Below, in pieces: positions 9,319 to 18,924 of a stretch of DNA of 64,000 bases. A program made the translations under genes and the position numbers. The first letter of the stretch is position 1. Each line of letters starts with the position of its first letter. Under the pieces are notes generated by a model that did not search any database, was not told the origin of the DNA, and was given only the letters and a program-made list of their open reading frames with translations. Origin of the DNA: Herbaspirillum sp. LeCh32-8 (GTDB taxonomy: Bacteria > Pseudomonadota > Gammaproteobacteria > Burkholderiales > Burkholderiaceae_D); the NCBI RefSeq assembly GCF_017814915.1, contig NZ_JAGIPZ010000014.1, forward strand, positions 1 through 64,000. The letters are read 5' to 3'.

Positions 9319-10545
9319 ATGAAAAAATCTCTGCTGGCACTGGCCGTTCTCGGCGCGTTCGCAGGTGCTGCTCAAGCACAAAGCTCCGTCACTATCTACG
9401 GTATCATTGACACTGGTGTCACCTACACCAGCAAGGTTCAAACTACCGGCACCAACACCGGCAGCAAGTTCGCCGTCAACTCCGGCGTGATCAACGGTTC
9501 CCGTATCGGCTTCAAGGGCGTGGAAGATCTGGGCGGTGGCCTGAACGCCGTGTTCAACCTGGAAGTCGGCTTCAAGAACGACACCGGCGCCCTGGATGAC
9601 ACCAAGCAATCGAACGACCTGTTCCGCCGTAAGTCGGTGGTTGGTCTGTCGGGCGGCTTCGGTACCGTGCTGGTTGGTCGTCAAACCGACTTCGCTGACA
9701 CCATCTCCGCTTACACCGCTATCGCTGACTTCGGCGGCGTGACCTCCAACGCTGGTTCGGGCATCAACCGTCTGCAAGGTACCCGTACCCAGAACTCCCT
9801 GTCGTACACCACCACCAACCTGGGTGGCTTCACCGGTAACCTGATCTACGGCTTCGGCGAAACCGCTGGCAAGACCTCCGCTGGCCAAGCCTTCGGCCTG
9901 GGCGCCAAGTACGACAACGGTCCTCTGGGCCTGGGTGCCAACTACTACCAATCGAAGCGTACCCCGGCTGGCTCGACCACCGGCAGCGCTGACACTGGCC
10001 TGTACGCTTCCGGCTCCAGCACCACCCTGGCTCAGACCGCATCGGCTGGCGCTTCCGGCGACACCGCATTCAAGGTCTTCAACCTGGTTGCTAGCTACCA
10101 GTTTGGCCCGGCACGCGTGTACGGTAACTGGTCGCGCATCAAGCAAGACCTGCAGAAGAACCAAGTCGGCGGCACCGTCACCGGTGATGGCGCTACCTAC
10201 AGCACCGGCCTGACCGCTGCTAACCGCACCACCAACGGCACCCTGGCCCTGGCAAACAAGGCTGACATGTTCGAACTGGGCACCGCCTACGCTCTGAGCC
10301 CGTCCCTGAAGCTGCTGGCTGCTGTGGAATACACCACCGCTAGCTTCGACGGCCTGAACGGCAAGGGCAAGCTGACCCAATACAACCTGGGTGCTGACTA
10401 CTGGCTGTCCAAGCGTACCGACCTGTACGCATTCGTGTCCAACCTGCGTGCTAAGGACATGAAGAACCCAGGCGTGGTTGGTGACACCACCGGCAACGAT
10501 GCTAGCCAAACCGCTGTCACCGTTGGCGTTCGCCACAAGTTCTAA
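9319..10545 (+). CDS. Gram-negative general porin (Burkholderia type)
   Basis: Outer-membrane trimeric porin for small hydrophilic solutes. The 408-aa protein has a signal peptide (cleavage after AQA, residue 20) followed by SSVTIYGIIDTGV, the standard first beta strand. It contains GSRIGFKGVEDLGGGL and ends in a C-terminal phenylalanine (RHKF), the outer-membrane assembly signal. Codon use is strongly biased and uniform, suggesting high expression. GAAGGATG-like ribosome site precedes the ATG. A strong terminator follows. Confidence 0.95.
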   Translation: MKKSLLALAVLGAFAGAAQAQSSVTIYGIIDTGVTYTSKVQTTGTNTGSKFAVNSGVINGSRIGFKGVEDLGGGLNAVFNLEVGFKNDTGALDDTKQSNDLFRRKSVVGLSGGFGTVLVGRQTDFADTISAYTAIADFGGVTSNAGSGINRLQGTRTQNSLSYTTTNLGGFTGNLIYGFGETAGKTSAGQAFGLGAKYDNGPLGLGANYYQSKRTPAGSTTGSADTGLYASGSSTTLAQTASAGASGDTAFKVFNLVASYQFGPARVYGNWSRIKQDLQKNQVGGTVTGDGATYSTGLTAANRTTNGTLALANKADMFELGTAYALSPSLKLLAAVEYTTASFDGLNGKGKLTQYNLGADYWLSKRTDLYAFVSNLRAKDMKNPGVVGDTTGNDASQTAVTVGVRHKF

Positions 10546-10601
10546 TTCAAGGACCTGACACCGGCATGAAAATGTCGGTATCAACCTGAATTAAACTGAT
10601 T

Positions 10602-10631
10602 CGGGCCTGCATGAGCAATCATGCAGGCCCG
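10602..10631 (+). terminator. Terminator of the porin gene
   Basis: A 12-bp stem (CGGGCCTGCATG and complement) with a 6-nt loop followed by TTTCTCTTTT, about 55 nt after the porin stop. Confidence 0.9.
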
Positions 10632-10935
10632 TTTCTCTTTTGGGGCCTGAAATCCTTGCACGACATTTCGCCCCGGACGCATGGATTGGCAGAGCAATCA
10701 AAGGCGACGCGAATCGTCCCTGCATCGCCCCTCAAACGCCAAAGCATCCCGACAACAGGTAAAAAGACGGCAAAATCGCCCAAACCGCCCGCAAACGCCC
10801 GCGCCGGTGATTGTCAGCAATTCCGATAGCGAGGATAATCTCGCGGTAATTCAGGCGGGCCCTGCCGGTACGAACGCCGATACCGGCCTTGCAATGTGCA
10901 AGGCGCCCGCCGCCAACACAATAAACACACACGCG
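10632..10935. other. Gene-free stretch upstream of DUF484 gene
   Basis: About 300 bp between the porin terminator and the DUF484 start. The in-frame extension of DUF484 through this region is rich in Arg/Gln/Pro and unlike the family, so I treat it as non-coding. The promoter for DUF484-xerC should lie here but no clear hexamers stand out. Confidence 0.45.
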
Positions 10936-11604
10936 ATGACCTCCCAACTGGATTCCGACCTGATTGCCGAATATCTGCTCGACCACCCTCACTTCTTCGA
11001 GGAGCACGCAGAGCTGTTGTCGACGGTCAAGTTGACCAGCCCGGTGATGGGTCGCGCGGTCTCGCTGCAGGAGCGCCAGATGGAGATCCTGCGCGAAAAG
11101 ATCCGCGTGCAGGAACTGCACATGGCCGACCTGATGCGCATCGCTCAGGAAAACGACGAGATCACCAACAAGTTCCAGTCCTGGACCCGCGCCCTGCTGC
11201 TGACCCGCAACGAAAGCGACCTGCCGCGCGCGCTGGCTGACCAGCTGAAGGAAATCTTCCACGTGCCGCAAGTCACCGTCCGCCTGTGGAACCTGGCTGA
11301 AGCGCACGCCGGCAACTGGACCTCGGAATCGGTCTCGGAAGACGCGCGCATCTTCGCCAACGGCCTGTCGGCGCCCTTCTGCGGCCCGAACAAGGATTTC
11401 GAAGCGGCCACCTGGCTGGAAGACGGCGCCTCGGTCAAGTCGGTCGCGATCCTGCCGCTGCGCGTGGGCGCCTCGCCGGATGCGTTCGGCCTCTTGGTGC
11501 TGGGCTCGCCCGATCCCAATCGCTTCACCTCCGACATGGGCACCGACTTCCTGACCCGCATCGGCGAGACCGCCAGCGCCGCACTGGCCTGCCTGCGCGG
11601 CTGA
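10936..11604 (+). CDS. DUF484 family protein (YigA-like, GAF-type fold)
   Basis: A 222-aa protein starting MTSQLDSDLIAEYLLDHPHFF, the classic DUF484 N-terminus, followed by a short coiled coil with LQERQMEILREKIR (about 45-60) and a GAF-like domain. It lies 56 bp upstream of xerC, the conserved partnership also seen in enterobacteria (dapF-yigA-xerC). Its biochemical role is unknown. The upstream in-frame extension is rejected because similarity and normal composition begin at this ATG. Confidence 0.88.
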   Translation: MTSQLDSDLIAEYLLDHPHFFEEHAELLSTVKLTSPVMGRAVSLQERQMEILREKIRVQELHMADLMRIAQENDEITNKFQSWTRALLLTRNESDLPRALADQLKEIFHVPQVTVRLWNLAEAHAGNWTSESVSEDARIFANGLSAPFCGPNKDFEAATWLEDGASVKSVAILPLRVGASPDAFGLLVLGSPDPNRFTSDMGTDFLTRIGETASAALACLRG

Positions 11605-11660
11605 AGATAGCCTGCCCCATCCTCCGCCGCGGCCGGGCAGCGCGGCACGGCCTCTGAACG

Positions 11661-12644
11661 ATGAGCATGGATAGCACTGCGCAATCGCTGATCAGCCAAT
11701 ACCTCTCTTCGCTGCGCTCGCAACGCAAGCTGTCGGCGCATACCGTCGACAACTACGGGCGCGATCTGGTCGAGCTGCGCGGCCTGCTGGCCGGCCCCGA
11801 CAAGGACGCGCAAGCGGGCGATCCCGACTTGCGCAAGACTACCCAGGTACAGATTCGCAAATGCGCCGCGCAATTGCACGCGCGCGGCCTGAACGCACGC
11901 TCAATCTCGCGCAAGCTGTCGGCGTGGCGGGGCTTCTTTGCCTGGCTGTCGATGGAGGTGGAGCTCAAGGCCAATCCGGCCGACGGCGTGAAACCGCCCA
12001 AGAAAAGCAAACCCCTGCCCAAGGCGCTGGCCGCCGATGACGCCGTGCGCCTGGTGTCGCAAGGCGATCCCGCCAAGGATCCGTCCTCGACGATGGCGAC
12101 CTGCAATCGCGCCATGTTCGAACTGCTGTACTCCAGCGGCTTGCGGGTATCCGAACTGGGGGGGGTCGATATTGCGGACGTGCGCGAAGGCGCTTATGAA
12201 TCGGCCGGCTGGATTGACGTTGACAATGCCGAAGTCACCGTCACCGGCAAGGGCGGCAAGAAGCGCAAGGTGCCGGTCGGGCGTGCGGCGCTGGAGGCGA
12301 TTGCCGCCTGGCTGCCGATTCGCGCCGCGCTGGTCAAGGCAGATACGGGCACAGACTGCCACGCGCTGTTCCTCAGCGAGCGCGGCACCCGCATGTCGCC
12401 GCGCGTAACGCAGCTGCGCCTGAAGGCCCACGGCAAATCGCTGGAGATGGCCAGCGACGTGCACCCGCACATGCTGCGACACTCCTTCGCCACCCACGTG
12501 CTGCAGAGCTCAGGGGATCTGCGCGCCGTGCAGGAGATGCTGGGCCATGCCTCCATCACCGCCACCCAGGTCTATACGGCGCTGGACTTCCAGCGTTTGG
12601 CGCAAGTCTACGACCAGGCTCATCCGCGCGCTAAAAAGAGCTGA
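11661..12644 (+). CDS. xerC: Tyrosine recombinase XerC
   Basis: Resolves chromosome dimers at dif together with XerD. The 327-aa protein has an N-terminal SAM-like core-binding domain (about 5-105) and the catalytic set R162 (SSGLRVSEL), K197 (TGKGGKKRKVP), H270-x-x-R273, H296 (LGHASI) and nucleophile Y305. It contains a slightly longer N-terminal domain than E. coli XerC. It follows DUF484 closely, as in many proteobacteria, which favours XerC over XerD. No dif site was recognised in this window. Confidence 0.93.
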   Translation: MSMDSTAQSLISQYLSSLRSQRKLSAHTVDNYGRDLVELRGLLAGPDKDAQAGDPDLRKTTQVQIRKCAAQLHARGLNARSISRKLSAWRGFFAWLSMEVELKANPADGVKPPKKSKPLPKALAADDAVRLVSQGDPAKDPSSTMATCNRAMFELLYSSGLRVSELGGVDIADVREGAYESAGWIDVDNAEVTVTGKGGKKRKVPVGRAALEAIAAWLPIRAALVKADTGTDCHALFLSERGTRMSPRVTQLRLKAHGKSLEMASDVHPHMLRHSFATHVLQSSGDLRAVQEMLGHASITATQVYTALDFQRLAQVYDQAHPRAKKS

Positions 12645-12816
12645 ACCAAGAGCTGAACCGCTGCCCCCTGAGACGCCCCTGTCGACGCAAGGGAAAAACG
12701 ACGGTCTGCATGGGCTAAAATGGCGGAAGATGCGGCCCGCCGAACAGACTGATCTCGACGCAGGCCAACTCCAGCCAATCACTGGCGCGCCCTGAAACAC
12801 CAAGCCGATATCGACC

Positions 12817-13380
12817 ATGAAAGCCAAAGCCGCCGAAACTCCCGCCAGCAGCCATACCAGCCAGGCCGCCACGATGGCCGCACTGGCCGAGGCGCAACTG
12901 CGCGAAGCCGGCGTGCGCGTGACGCAGGCGCGGGTGAACGTGCTGGGCGCCCTGCTGGAGACCCGCAGCGCCGCGTCGCACCAGGATATTCAGGATCGCT
13001 TCGCAGGCATGGATCGCGTGACGCTGTACCGTGCGCTGGATTGCCTGACCGAGGCCGGCCTGGCCCACAAGATTTCCAGCGACGATCGCATCTTCCGCTA
13101 CAGCGCGGGCGCCGACCACGGCGAAAACGGCCTGCATGACCATTCGCACGGCAAGCAGCACCAGCACGGCCATTTCAAGTGCACTCGCTGCGCGCGCGTG
13201 TTCTGCCTGGATGCCAGCGACGGCACCGACTTCCTGGCCACGGTGCTGCCGGACGCCGACAAACACCGCTCCACCGCCGCTCAGCTTCAGTCGGCCCTGC
13301 GCAAGACGCTGGGCAAGGGCTTCCAGAGCCACGAAGTGGAACTGACCATCAAGGGCTGGTGCGCCGACTGCGCCGACTGA
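12817..13380 (+). CDS. Fur-family transcriptional regulator (Zur/PerR-like)
   Basis: A 187-aa metal-sensing repressor. The winged helix covers about residues 22-95 (VTQARVNVLGALLE, VTLYRALDCLTEAGL). Structural zinc pairs are C122/C125 (CTRC) and C182/C185 (CADC). The linker between DNA-binding and dimer domains is histidine-rich (residues 101-119: eight His), longer than in classic Fur. The two-CxxC pattern is most like Zur, but the metal cannot be assigned. It stands alone between xerC and a convergent phosphatase gene. Confidence 0.85.
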   Translation: MKAKAAETPASSHTSQAATMAALAEAQLREAGVRVTQARVNVLGALLETRSAASHQDIQDRFAGMDRVTLYRALDCLTEAGLAHKISSDDRIFRYSAGADHGENGLHDHSHGKQHQHGHFKCTRCARVFCLDASDGTDFLATVLPDADKHRSTAAQLQSALRKTLGKGFQSHEVELTIKGWCADCAD

Positions 13381-13398
13381 CGCCGCCTTCGATCTTCC

Positions 13399-14136
13399 TT
13401 ACTTTCGCAGCGCCCCCAGCTTGGCCAGGCGACGCGGCAACTGCCGCACCGACTTCACCTTGACGTCGACATAAGACGGCAGGCGACTGCGCACACGCTG
13501 CGCGCCCAGATGGCCGAGCATGGTGTTGCCGACCAGGTATTGCGTCACCCAGGCGGTGCGCACGCCCAGCTCGCGCGCCGTCTTCAGATTGTCCACCGTG
13601 TCTTCCACCAGGATGCAGCGGCGCGGGCTGACCTTCTCCCGCGCCAAGAGCTTGCGCAGCATAAGGCGCGAAGGCTTGGGCCGCAGCTGGCGATGCACGT
13701 GCATGGACTCGATCGAGATATGGTGCGAGAAATGGCGCTGGAGCCCAAGGTGGCGCAGCAGATCGCGCGAATAGCGGCGCGGCGCGTTGGTCAGCAGGAT
13801 CTTGCGTCCCGGCAGTTGCGCCAGCCAGCGGCCGATGCCGCGCTCGGCACGCACCATGCCCAGCAGGTCATCGAACAAATGCGCCTCATGAAGGAAATCC
13901 TCGATGCGCACGCCATGGTGGCGCACCATGCCCAGCAGGGTGGCGCCATACAATTTCCAGTAATGCCGGCGCAGATGGTTGACCGCCGCCTCGTCGGACG
14001 GGTGACCGCCCTCCTCCAGCACGCGCGTGATGTAGCGGTTCATGTTCGCGTTGATCGTCGGGAAGATCGCGTGCGAGGCGTTGTGCAGCGTATTGTCGAG
14101 GTCAAACAGCCAGAGCGGTGTAGTATTGGACGCCAT
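13399..14136 (-). CDS. HAD-family pyrimidine 5'-nucleotidase-like hydrolase
   Basis: A 245-aa haloacid-dehalogenase phosphatase. Motif I is FDLDNTLHNAS (nucleophile D11, acid/base D13), motif II is LLTNAP, motif III lysine lies in RPKPSRLMLRK and motif IV is VEDTVDNL. The layout fits the SDT1/YjjG-type pyrimidine nucleotidases. It is convergent with the Fur-family gene with an 18-bp gap. In enterobacteria a HAD gene (yigB) also follows xerC, so the neighbourhood may be related. Confidence 0.87.
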   Translation of the reverse strand: MASNTTPLWLFDLDNTLHNASHAIFPTINANMNRYITRVLEEGGHPSDEAAVNHLRRHYWKLYGATLLGMVRHHGVRIEDFLHEAHLFDDLLGMVRAERGIGRWLAQLPGRKILLTNAPRRYSRDLLRHLGLQRHFSHHISIESMHVHRQLRPKPSRLMLRKLLAREKVSPRRCILVEDTVDNLKTARELGVRTAWVTQYLVGNTMLGHLGAQRVRSRLPSYVDVKVKSVRQLPRRLAKLGALRK

Positions 14137-14211
14137 AAATCAAGCCGGCCGCGCCCCGGAGGCGGGCGGGTGTAGAGAAACAAACAACGAAACAAGCAAG
14201 AAAGGCCAGCA

Positions 14212-15147
14212 GTGAAAGGTTTTGCCGGAAGACTGATTATAGTGACATTGGCGCTACTGTTCTGCTTTTACCTGCCGGCCACCGGCGCCCCGGCAGCGGC
14301 GGCGGCCGACGCCCCGCCAGCAACACCCCTGCGCGGCGCGCTGTACAAGGTCTCCGATGGCAGACACACACTGCACCTGTTCGGCACCATCCACGTCGGC
14401 GCACCGGATTTTTACCCGCTGGAAAACCGAATCGCACAAGCGATCGCCCAGGCGCCGACACTGGCGCTGGAGCTCGATCCGCAGAACGCCGGCGCGTTGC
14501 AGGCGGCGGTGCAGCGTCACGGCATCTATCCTGATGGCCGGCGCTTTGAACAGGCGCTCGATCCCGTGCTGACCCGGCGCACGCTGGCGGCCCTGAAGCG
14601 CTACCAGCTGCCGGCCGAACGCCTGCAAAACTTCCGTCCCTGGATGCTGGCCACCGCGCTGACCGTGCAGGAGTACGCCCGCAGCGGCTATCAACCGGAG
14701 CTGGCGGTCGACAGCTACCTGGCCACCGCCGTGCGCGCACAGGGCGGCAAGGTGATTGAGCTGGAAAGCGCAGAGCGCCAGATGGGCATCTTCAGCCGCC
14801 TGGATCCGGCGCAACAGGCCCGCTTCCTCGGCGACACGCTGGACGAACTGGAAGACGCCGACCTTACGCAAAAACTCAATGACCTGGTCAATGCCTGGCG
14901 CCGCGCCGACAGCGCCGGCTTCGCGCAGGCCTTGAAGGAAATGGACGACGACAAGTCCTTCGCCAGCACCTTCACCCGCCACGCCCTGCTGGACGAGCGC
15001 AACCCCGGCTTGGCCGACGGCATTGCCGCGCTGCTGCACCGGCAGGACAAAGCGGTCGCCGCCATCGGCATCCTGCACCTGGTCGGCCCCGGCAACGTGC
15101 CGGCATTGCTGAAGAAAAAGGGATTGCGCGTCGAGCAACTCTACTGA
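14212..15147 (+). CDS. TraB/GumN-family protein
   Basis: A 311-aa protein with an N-terminal signal peptide or anchor (hydrophobic residues 8-20, then an Ala-rich stretch). It has the family signature HLFGTIHVG (residues 55-63), the LALELD block and the C-terminal GILHLVGPGNVPALLKKKG. The fold resembles Tiki-type metalloproteases; activity in bacteria is mostly unproven. The start is GTG with AAAGG upstream. It stands alone and ends before a shared terminator with argB. Confidence 0.87.
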   Translation: MKGFAGRLIIVTLALLFCFYLPATGAPAAAAADAPPATPLRGALYKVSDGRHTLHLFGTIHVGAPDFYPLENRIAQAIAQAPTLALELDPQNAGALQAAVQRHGIYPDGRRFEQALDPVLTRRTLAALKRYQLPAERLQNFRPWMLATALTVQEYARSGYQPELAVDSYLATAVRAQGGKVIELESAERQMGIFSRLDPAQQARFLGDTLDELEDADLTQKLNDLVNAWRRADSAGFAQALKEMDDDKSFASTFTRHALLDERNPGLADGIAALLHRQDKAVAAIGILHLVGPGNVPALLKKKGLRVEQLY

Positions 15148-15231
15148 GTGCCGGCGGTGAGCCGCGCCGTAGTGCCGTGAGCACTGGATGAAGAACGACG
15201 AACAGCGGCGTCGCCGCAACCGCTGGAAAAC

Positions 15232-15262
15232 AAAAAGGGATGAGCGTGCTCATCCCTTTTTT
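15232..15262. terminator. Bidirectional terminator between TraB-like gene and argB
   Basis: A 14-bp perfect stem (AAAAAGGGATGAGC and complement) with a 2-nt loop; the A- and T-runs serve both convergent genes. Confidence 0.9.
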
Positions 15263-15301
15263 ATTGCCCGCCCCGTCAGGAGCACCAACGAGGCGCTGCG
15301 A

Positions 15302-16195
15302 TCAGTGCGAACGGATCATGGTGCCGAAGGCCTGCTCGGTCAACACTTCCAGCAGCAGCGAGTGCTCGATGCGGCCGTCAATGATGTGCACGGTGTTCAC
15401 GCCCGACTTGGCTGCGTCCAGCGCCGAGGAAATCTTCGGCAGCATGCCGCCGGAGATGGTGCCATCGGCAAACATCTCGTCGATCTCGCGCGCCGACAGG
15501 TCGGTCAGCAGGTTGCCGGCCTTGTCCTGCACGCCGGCGATGTTGGTCATCATGATCAGCTTTTCAGCGTGCAGGATCTCGGCGATCTTGCCGGCCACCA
15601 CGTCGGCGTTGATGTTGTACGCCTGGCCGTCGTCGCCGAAGCCGATCGGCGAGATGATGGGGATGAAGGCGTCGTCCTGCAGCGCCTTGACCACCGCCGG
15701 GTTGATCGCCTCGATCTCGCCCACGTAACCGATATCCAGGAAATTGCCCGGCTTTTCCTTGTCCGGCATCTGCATCTTGCGTGCACGAATCAGGCCGCCG
15801 TCCTTGCCGGTCAGGCCCACCGCCTGGCCGCCGTAATGATTGATCAGCATCACGATGTCCTGCTGCACTTCACCGCCCAGCACCCATTCCACCACTTCCA
15901 TGGTCTCTTCGTCGGTAATGCGCATGCCTTGCACGAAGGTGCCTTGCTTGCCGATCTTCTTCAACGCCGCGTCGATCTGCGGGCCGCCGCCGTGCACCAC
16001 CACCGGGTTCATGCCGACCAGTTTCAGCAGGATCACATCGCGCGCGAAGCCGTGCTTCAGGCTTTCCTCGGTCATCGCGTTGCCGCCGTACTTCACGACG
16101 ATGGTCTTGCCGTGGAATTTGCGGATGTAGGGCAGCGCCTCGGCCAGAATTTCGGCTTTGATCTGGGGAGCTACTTTGGTGAGGTCGGTGGTCAT
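15302..16195 (-). CDS. argB: Acetylglutamate kinase
   Basis: Phosphorylates N-acetylglutamate in arginine synthesis. The 297-aa protein has [12 protein letters not shown] (ATP-binding), [10 protein letters not shown] (substrate loop) and a long C-terminal [14 protein letters not shown] block. Length fits the family. It is a single gene with a shared terminator; no other arginine genes are in the window. Confidence 0.96.
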   Translation of the reverse strand: MTTDLTKVAPQIKAEILAEALPYIRKFHGKTIVVKYGGNAMTEESLKHGFARDVILLKLVGMNPVVVHGGGPQIDAALKKIGKQGTFVQGMRITDEETMEVVEWVLGGEVQQDIVMLINHYGGQAVGLTGKDGGLIRARKMQMPDKEKPGNFLDIGYVGEIEAINPAVVKALQDDAFIPIISPIGFGDDGQAYNINADVVAGKIAEILHAEKLIMMTNIAGVQDKAGNLLTDLSAREIDEMFADGTISGGMLPKISSALDAAKSGVNTVHIIDGRIEHSLLLEVLTEQAFGTMIRSH

Positions 16196-16315
16196 GGCAA
16201 TGTCCTGTGACTGGATGGTGGTGGGGGTGGTGAATTCAAGGAACGCGATTTTACATGGAAAGAACGATCCGTTCGTGACGTTTGCAATGACTGTGCATTA
16301 ACGGCAACGCCAGGC

Positions 16316-17104
16316 TCAGGCTGAGCAGGAGCGGATTTCCTGCTCCGGGAAATCACCCTTGATGCGCTCGAGCGCGCTACGCGCATCCGGCGCCAGGTCG
16401 CGCAGCTGAAACACCTGCTTGCCGGCCCCGGATCGGCGCGCAATGATGCGCGCGCTGCGCACGCCCTGGGAGATCAGTTGGCCGACATAGGCCTTGGCGG
16501 CATCCTCGGTGCGGAAGATCCCCAGCGATACGCCGTAGCGCAGTGCCGGATTAGGGAAGGTGTCGGGAATCACGTAGAAATCCTGGATGCCCAGGCGGCG
16601 CAACTCCGCGGTGCGGCGGTCGGCGCCTTCACGCCCATCCTGCGGCGGGATATAAACCATGTGGCTGGTCACGTCCTGGGTCAGCTTCTGGACCACCTTG
16701 TCGCCCAGGTTGAGGCTGGCCAGTTGCGCGGAAAAGCGGCGCGCGTCGGCGGCGCTGAAATTGCCCACCTCGGTGCAAGAAGGCGCCGCCACAGGCTGCG
16801 CCGCGGCCTGCGCGGTCTGGACCGGAGCCGAGGAGGAAGCAGGAGTGGCGGAAGAAGCGGCAGCGCCAGCCGCGCCCGGCTTGGCGCCGGCATCGGCAGC
16901 AGGGGCAGGCTCCTGGGTGCGCACCTGCTGCACCAGCTTTTCGCTGTTGGGCGGCAGGATGCTGAGCAACTCGGGACGCAACTGTTCAGCCAGGCGCTGC
17001 GGCTCACGGCGCTCCGACGCGCCGGCGCCGAAATAACCGCGCTGCAATCCGAACAGGATCACATTGCCCAACAGCAGTAGACCAACCAGCAATTTCAGCT
17101 TCAT
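16316..17104 (-). CDS. SPOR-domain-like membrane-anchored protein
   Basis: A 262-aa protein with one N-terminal membrane helix (residues 4-19), an Ala/Pro-rich linker (about 65-110), and a C-terminal domain of about 80 residues with the beta-alpha pattern of SPOR peptidoglycan-binding domains (YVIPDTFPNPALRYGVSLGIF ... AKAYVGQL). A VCTEVGNF-type strand opens a second module near residue 115. It lies 55 bp after coaX on the same strand, a recurring birA-coaX-SPOR order in Burkholderiales. A septal or cell-wall role is inferred. Confidence 0.75.
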   Translation of the reverse strand: MKLKLLVGLLLLGNVILFGLQRGYFGAGASERREPQRLAEQLRPELLSILPPNSEKLVQQVRTQEPAPAADAGAKPGAAGAAASSATPASSSAPVQTAQAAAQPVAAPSCTEVGNFSAADARRFSAQLASLNLGDKVVQKLTQDVTSHMVYIPPQDGREGADRRTAELRRLGIQDFYVIPDTFPNPALRYGVSLGIFRTEDAAKAYVGQLISQGVRSARIIARRSGAGKQVFQLRDLAPDARSALERIKGDFPEQEIRSCSA

Positions 17105-17159
17105 CCGCGCGTCGTCTTCGTTTGACCTGAACCTTGTCGTGAATCGGGAGGCGGCCAGC

Positions 17160-17936
17160 TCAGCCGCCGTGGGTCATGGCCGCATGCAAGCCGACCAGAA
17201 CCAGATTATCCACCTTTTCCAGCGCCGCATCGCCAGTGGCCAGATACGGCGCCAACACCATCGCCGCGCCGCCGGCCAGCACGCAACGCAGCGGCTGTCC
17301 CGGTCGCTGGCGACGGCGTTCGGCCAGCGCATGCTCGATCGCGCCGGCCTGGGCCGCCACGCAACCGGAGACGATGGCGTCGACCGTGTTGTTGGCGAAA
17401 GCAGCCCCCGGCGGCGCCACTTCGCCAACCTGCGGCAACTGCGCCGTCGACAGCGCCAGCGAGGTCATCATGGTGCCCAGCCCGGGCAGGATCATACCGC
17501 CCTCGAATACGCCGTCGGCGCTGATCACGTCAATCGTGGTGGCGGTGCCGCAGGTGGCCACCAGCAACTCCTCGCGGGGAAACATCCTGCGCGCGCCGAT
17601 GGCTGCGGCAAAACGGTCGCTGCCCAACTGCTGCGCATTGCGATAGGCATTGCGCAGGCCCGCGCGCTGCGGCGCCGAGACGAACCATTCGATCGCCACC
17701 GCGGCGCCAAAGGCCTGCACCAGCGCCGCCTCGATCTGATCGCGCAGCACCGGGCCGGCGACGTTGGAAACGCACACCGCAGTGATCGTTCCCAGCTTGC
17801 CCCAGTCGGCTGCGAGGCGCTCGACCTCGCCGCGCTCCAGCGTCCCTTCATGCAGCCAATGCCCCGCGCCGGCCCGCGCGCGATCGGCCGCGACCCACTT
17901 GATGCGGGTATTGCCGGCGTCGATCAGCAACAACAT
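17160..17936 (-). CDS. coaX: Type III pantothenate kinase
   Basis: First step of CoA synthesis, the potassium-dependent, non-feedback-inhibited kinase. The 258-aa protein begins LLLIDAGNTRIKW (phosphate-binding loop) and carries CGTATTIDVI and GGMILPGLGTMM. The ATG at 17936 is preferred over an overlapping GTG at 17942 because GGAG sits 5 nt before it. It follows birA at once; BirA's stop overlaps the alternative GTG. birA and coaX are often fused or adjacent in related bacteria. Confidence 0.92.
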   Translation of the reverse strand: MLLLIDAGNTRIKWVAADRARAGAGHWLHEGTLERGEVERLAADWGKLGTITAVCVSNVAGPVLRDQIEAALVQAFGAAVAIEWFVSAPQRAGLRNAYRNAQQLGSDRFAAAIGARRMFPREELLVATCGTATTIDVISADGVFEGGMILPGLGTMMTSLALSTAQLPQVGEVAPPGAAFANNTVDAIVSGCVAAQAGAIEHALAERRRQRPGQPLRCVLAGGAAMVLAPYLATGDAALEKVDNLVLVGLHAAMTHGG

Positions 17937-17938
17937 GC

Positions 17939-18805
17939 TCACTCCTGCAGGCGCAGCGACAGATCGCCGGCTAGCACCGTCACGCGGCCGGCTTCGGTAT
18001 CGATCAGGAAGCGCCCCATCATGTCGACGCCGGCGGCCGTGCCTTCATGCACGATACGGCCGTTGTCGAGCACGCGCACCGCTTGCCCGGCGTAAGAGTG
18101 GAAGGCCTGCCAGCGCTCGATGAAGGCGCTGAAGCCGCGCTGCTCGAACTCGGTCAAGACGTCGGCCAGTGCGCTGGTGATGATGGCCAGCACCGTCTCG
18201 CGCGGCTGTTTTTGCAGCTCCGGCGCAGCGCCGACGGCGCGCTGCAGTTCGGCCTCCAGATCCGGCGGCACCGCCAGGTTCAGGCCGATGCCGATCACGG
18301 CCCAGGTGGCGTCGCCGCGCCCGCCGTCAGCGGCGGTCTCGATCAGGATGCCGGCCAGCTTGGCGCCGTCGCGCAGCACGTCGTTGGGCCATTTCAACTG
18401 CACCTTCACGCCAAACACCCCGAGCGCCTCGGCCAGCGCCACGCCGACGGCCAGCGGCAGGCCCAGCAAGGCGTGCAACGGGCGCTCAAAGCGCCAGGCC
18501 AGCGAGAAGGTCAGCGCCGACTCCGGCTCGGCGCGCCACGGGCGGCCGGCGCGACCGCGGCCGGCGCTCTGGCGATCGGCCACGCGCAGCAGCGGCCCGG
18601 CGAGGCTGGGCAGGCGCTGCACCAGGTCGATATTGGTCGAACCGGTGCTGGCCACCGCCTGCACCTCGATGCGCTTGGCATTGGCGTTGCCGGAACCCGC
18701 CAGCAGCGTAGCCAGGCGCCCGGCGTTGACCAGCAAGGGCGTGCCGGCGGCGTCGTGAGCAGGAGCAGCGGCGATCGCGGGCGGCAATGGGGAAGTCATG
18801 TTCAT
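17939..18805 (-). CDS. birA: Biotin--[acetyl-CoA-carboxylase] ligase
   Basis: Attaches biotin to the carboxyl carrier protein of acetyl-CoA carboxylase. The 288-aa protein has the ligase loop SAGRGRAGRPW and LKWPNDVL, then a small C-terminal SH3-like domain. There is no N-terminal winged helix, so it should be a ligase only and not a repressor. The start is uncertain: ATGs at 18799, 18805 and 18814 are all possible with weak ribosome sites. It heads the birA-coaX-SPOR operon and is divergent from the VanZ-like gene. Confidence 0.9.
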   Translation of the reverse strand: MNMTSPLPPAIAAAPAHDAAGTPLLVNAGRLATLLAGSGNANAKRIEVQAVASTGSTNIDLVQRLPSLAGPLLRVADRQSAGRGRAGRPWRAEPESALTFSLAWRFERPLHALLGLPLAVGVALAEALGVFGVKVQLKWPNDVLRDGAKLAGILIETAADGGRGDATWAVIGIGLNLAVPPDLEAELQRAVGAAPELQKQPRETVLAIITSALADVLTEFEQRGFSAFIERWQAFHSYAGQAVRVLDNGRIVHEGTAAGVDMMGRFLIDTEAGRVTVLAGDLSLRLQE

Positions 18806-18924
18806 AGCGCACATTGTAACGGCAGAGCGGCCTTCGGCGATGCCTGCGCCCACCCTCCGGCGCACTGCAAAGACGCGCCGCCCCGGCTGCACCCCCTCGC
18901 GAAAATCGGTTACCCTCATGCCCC

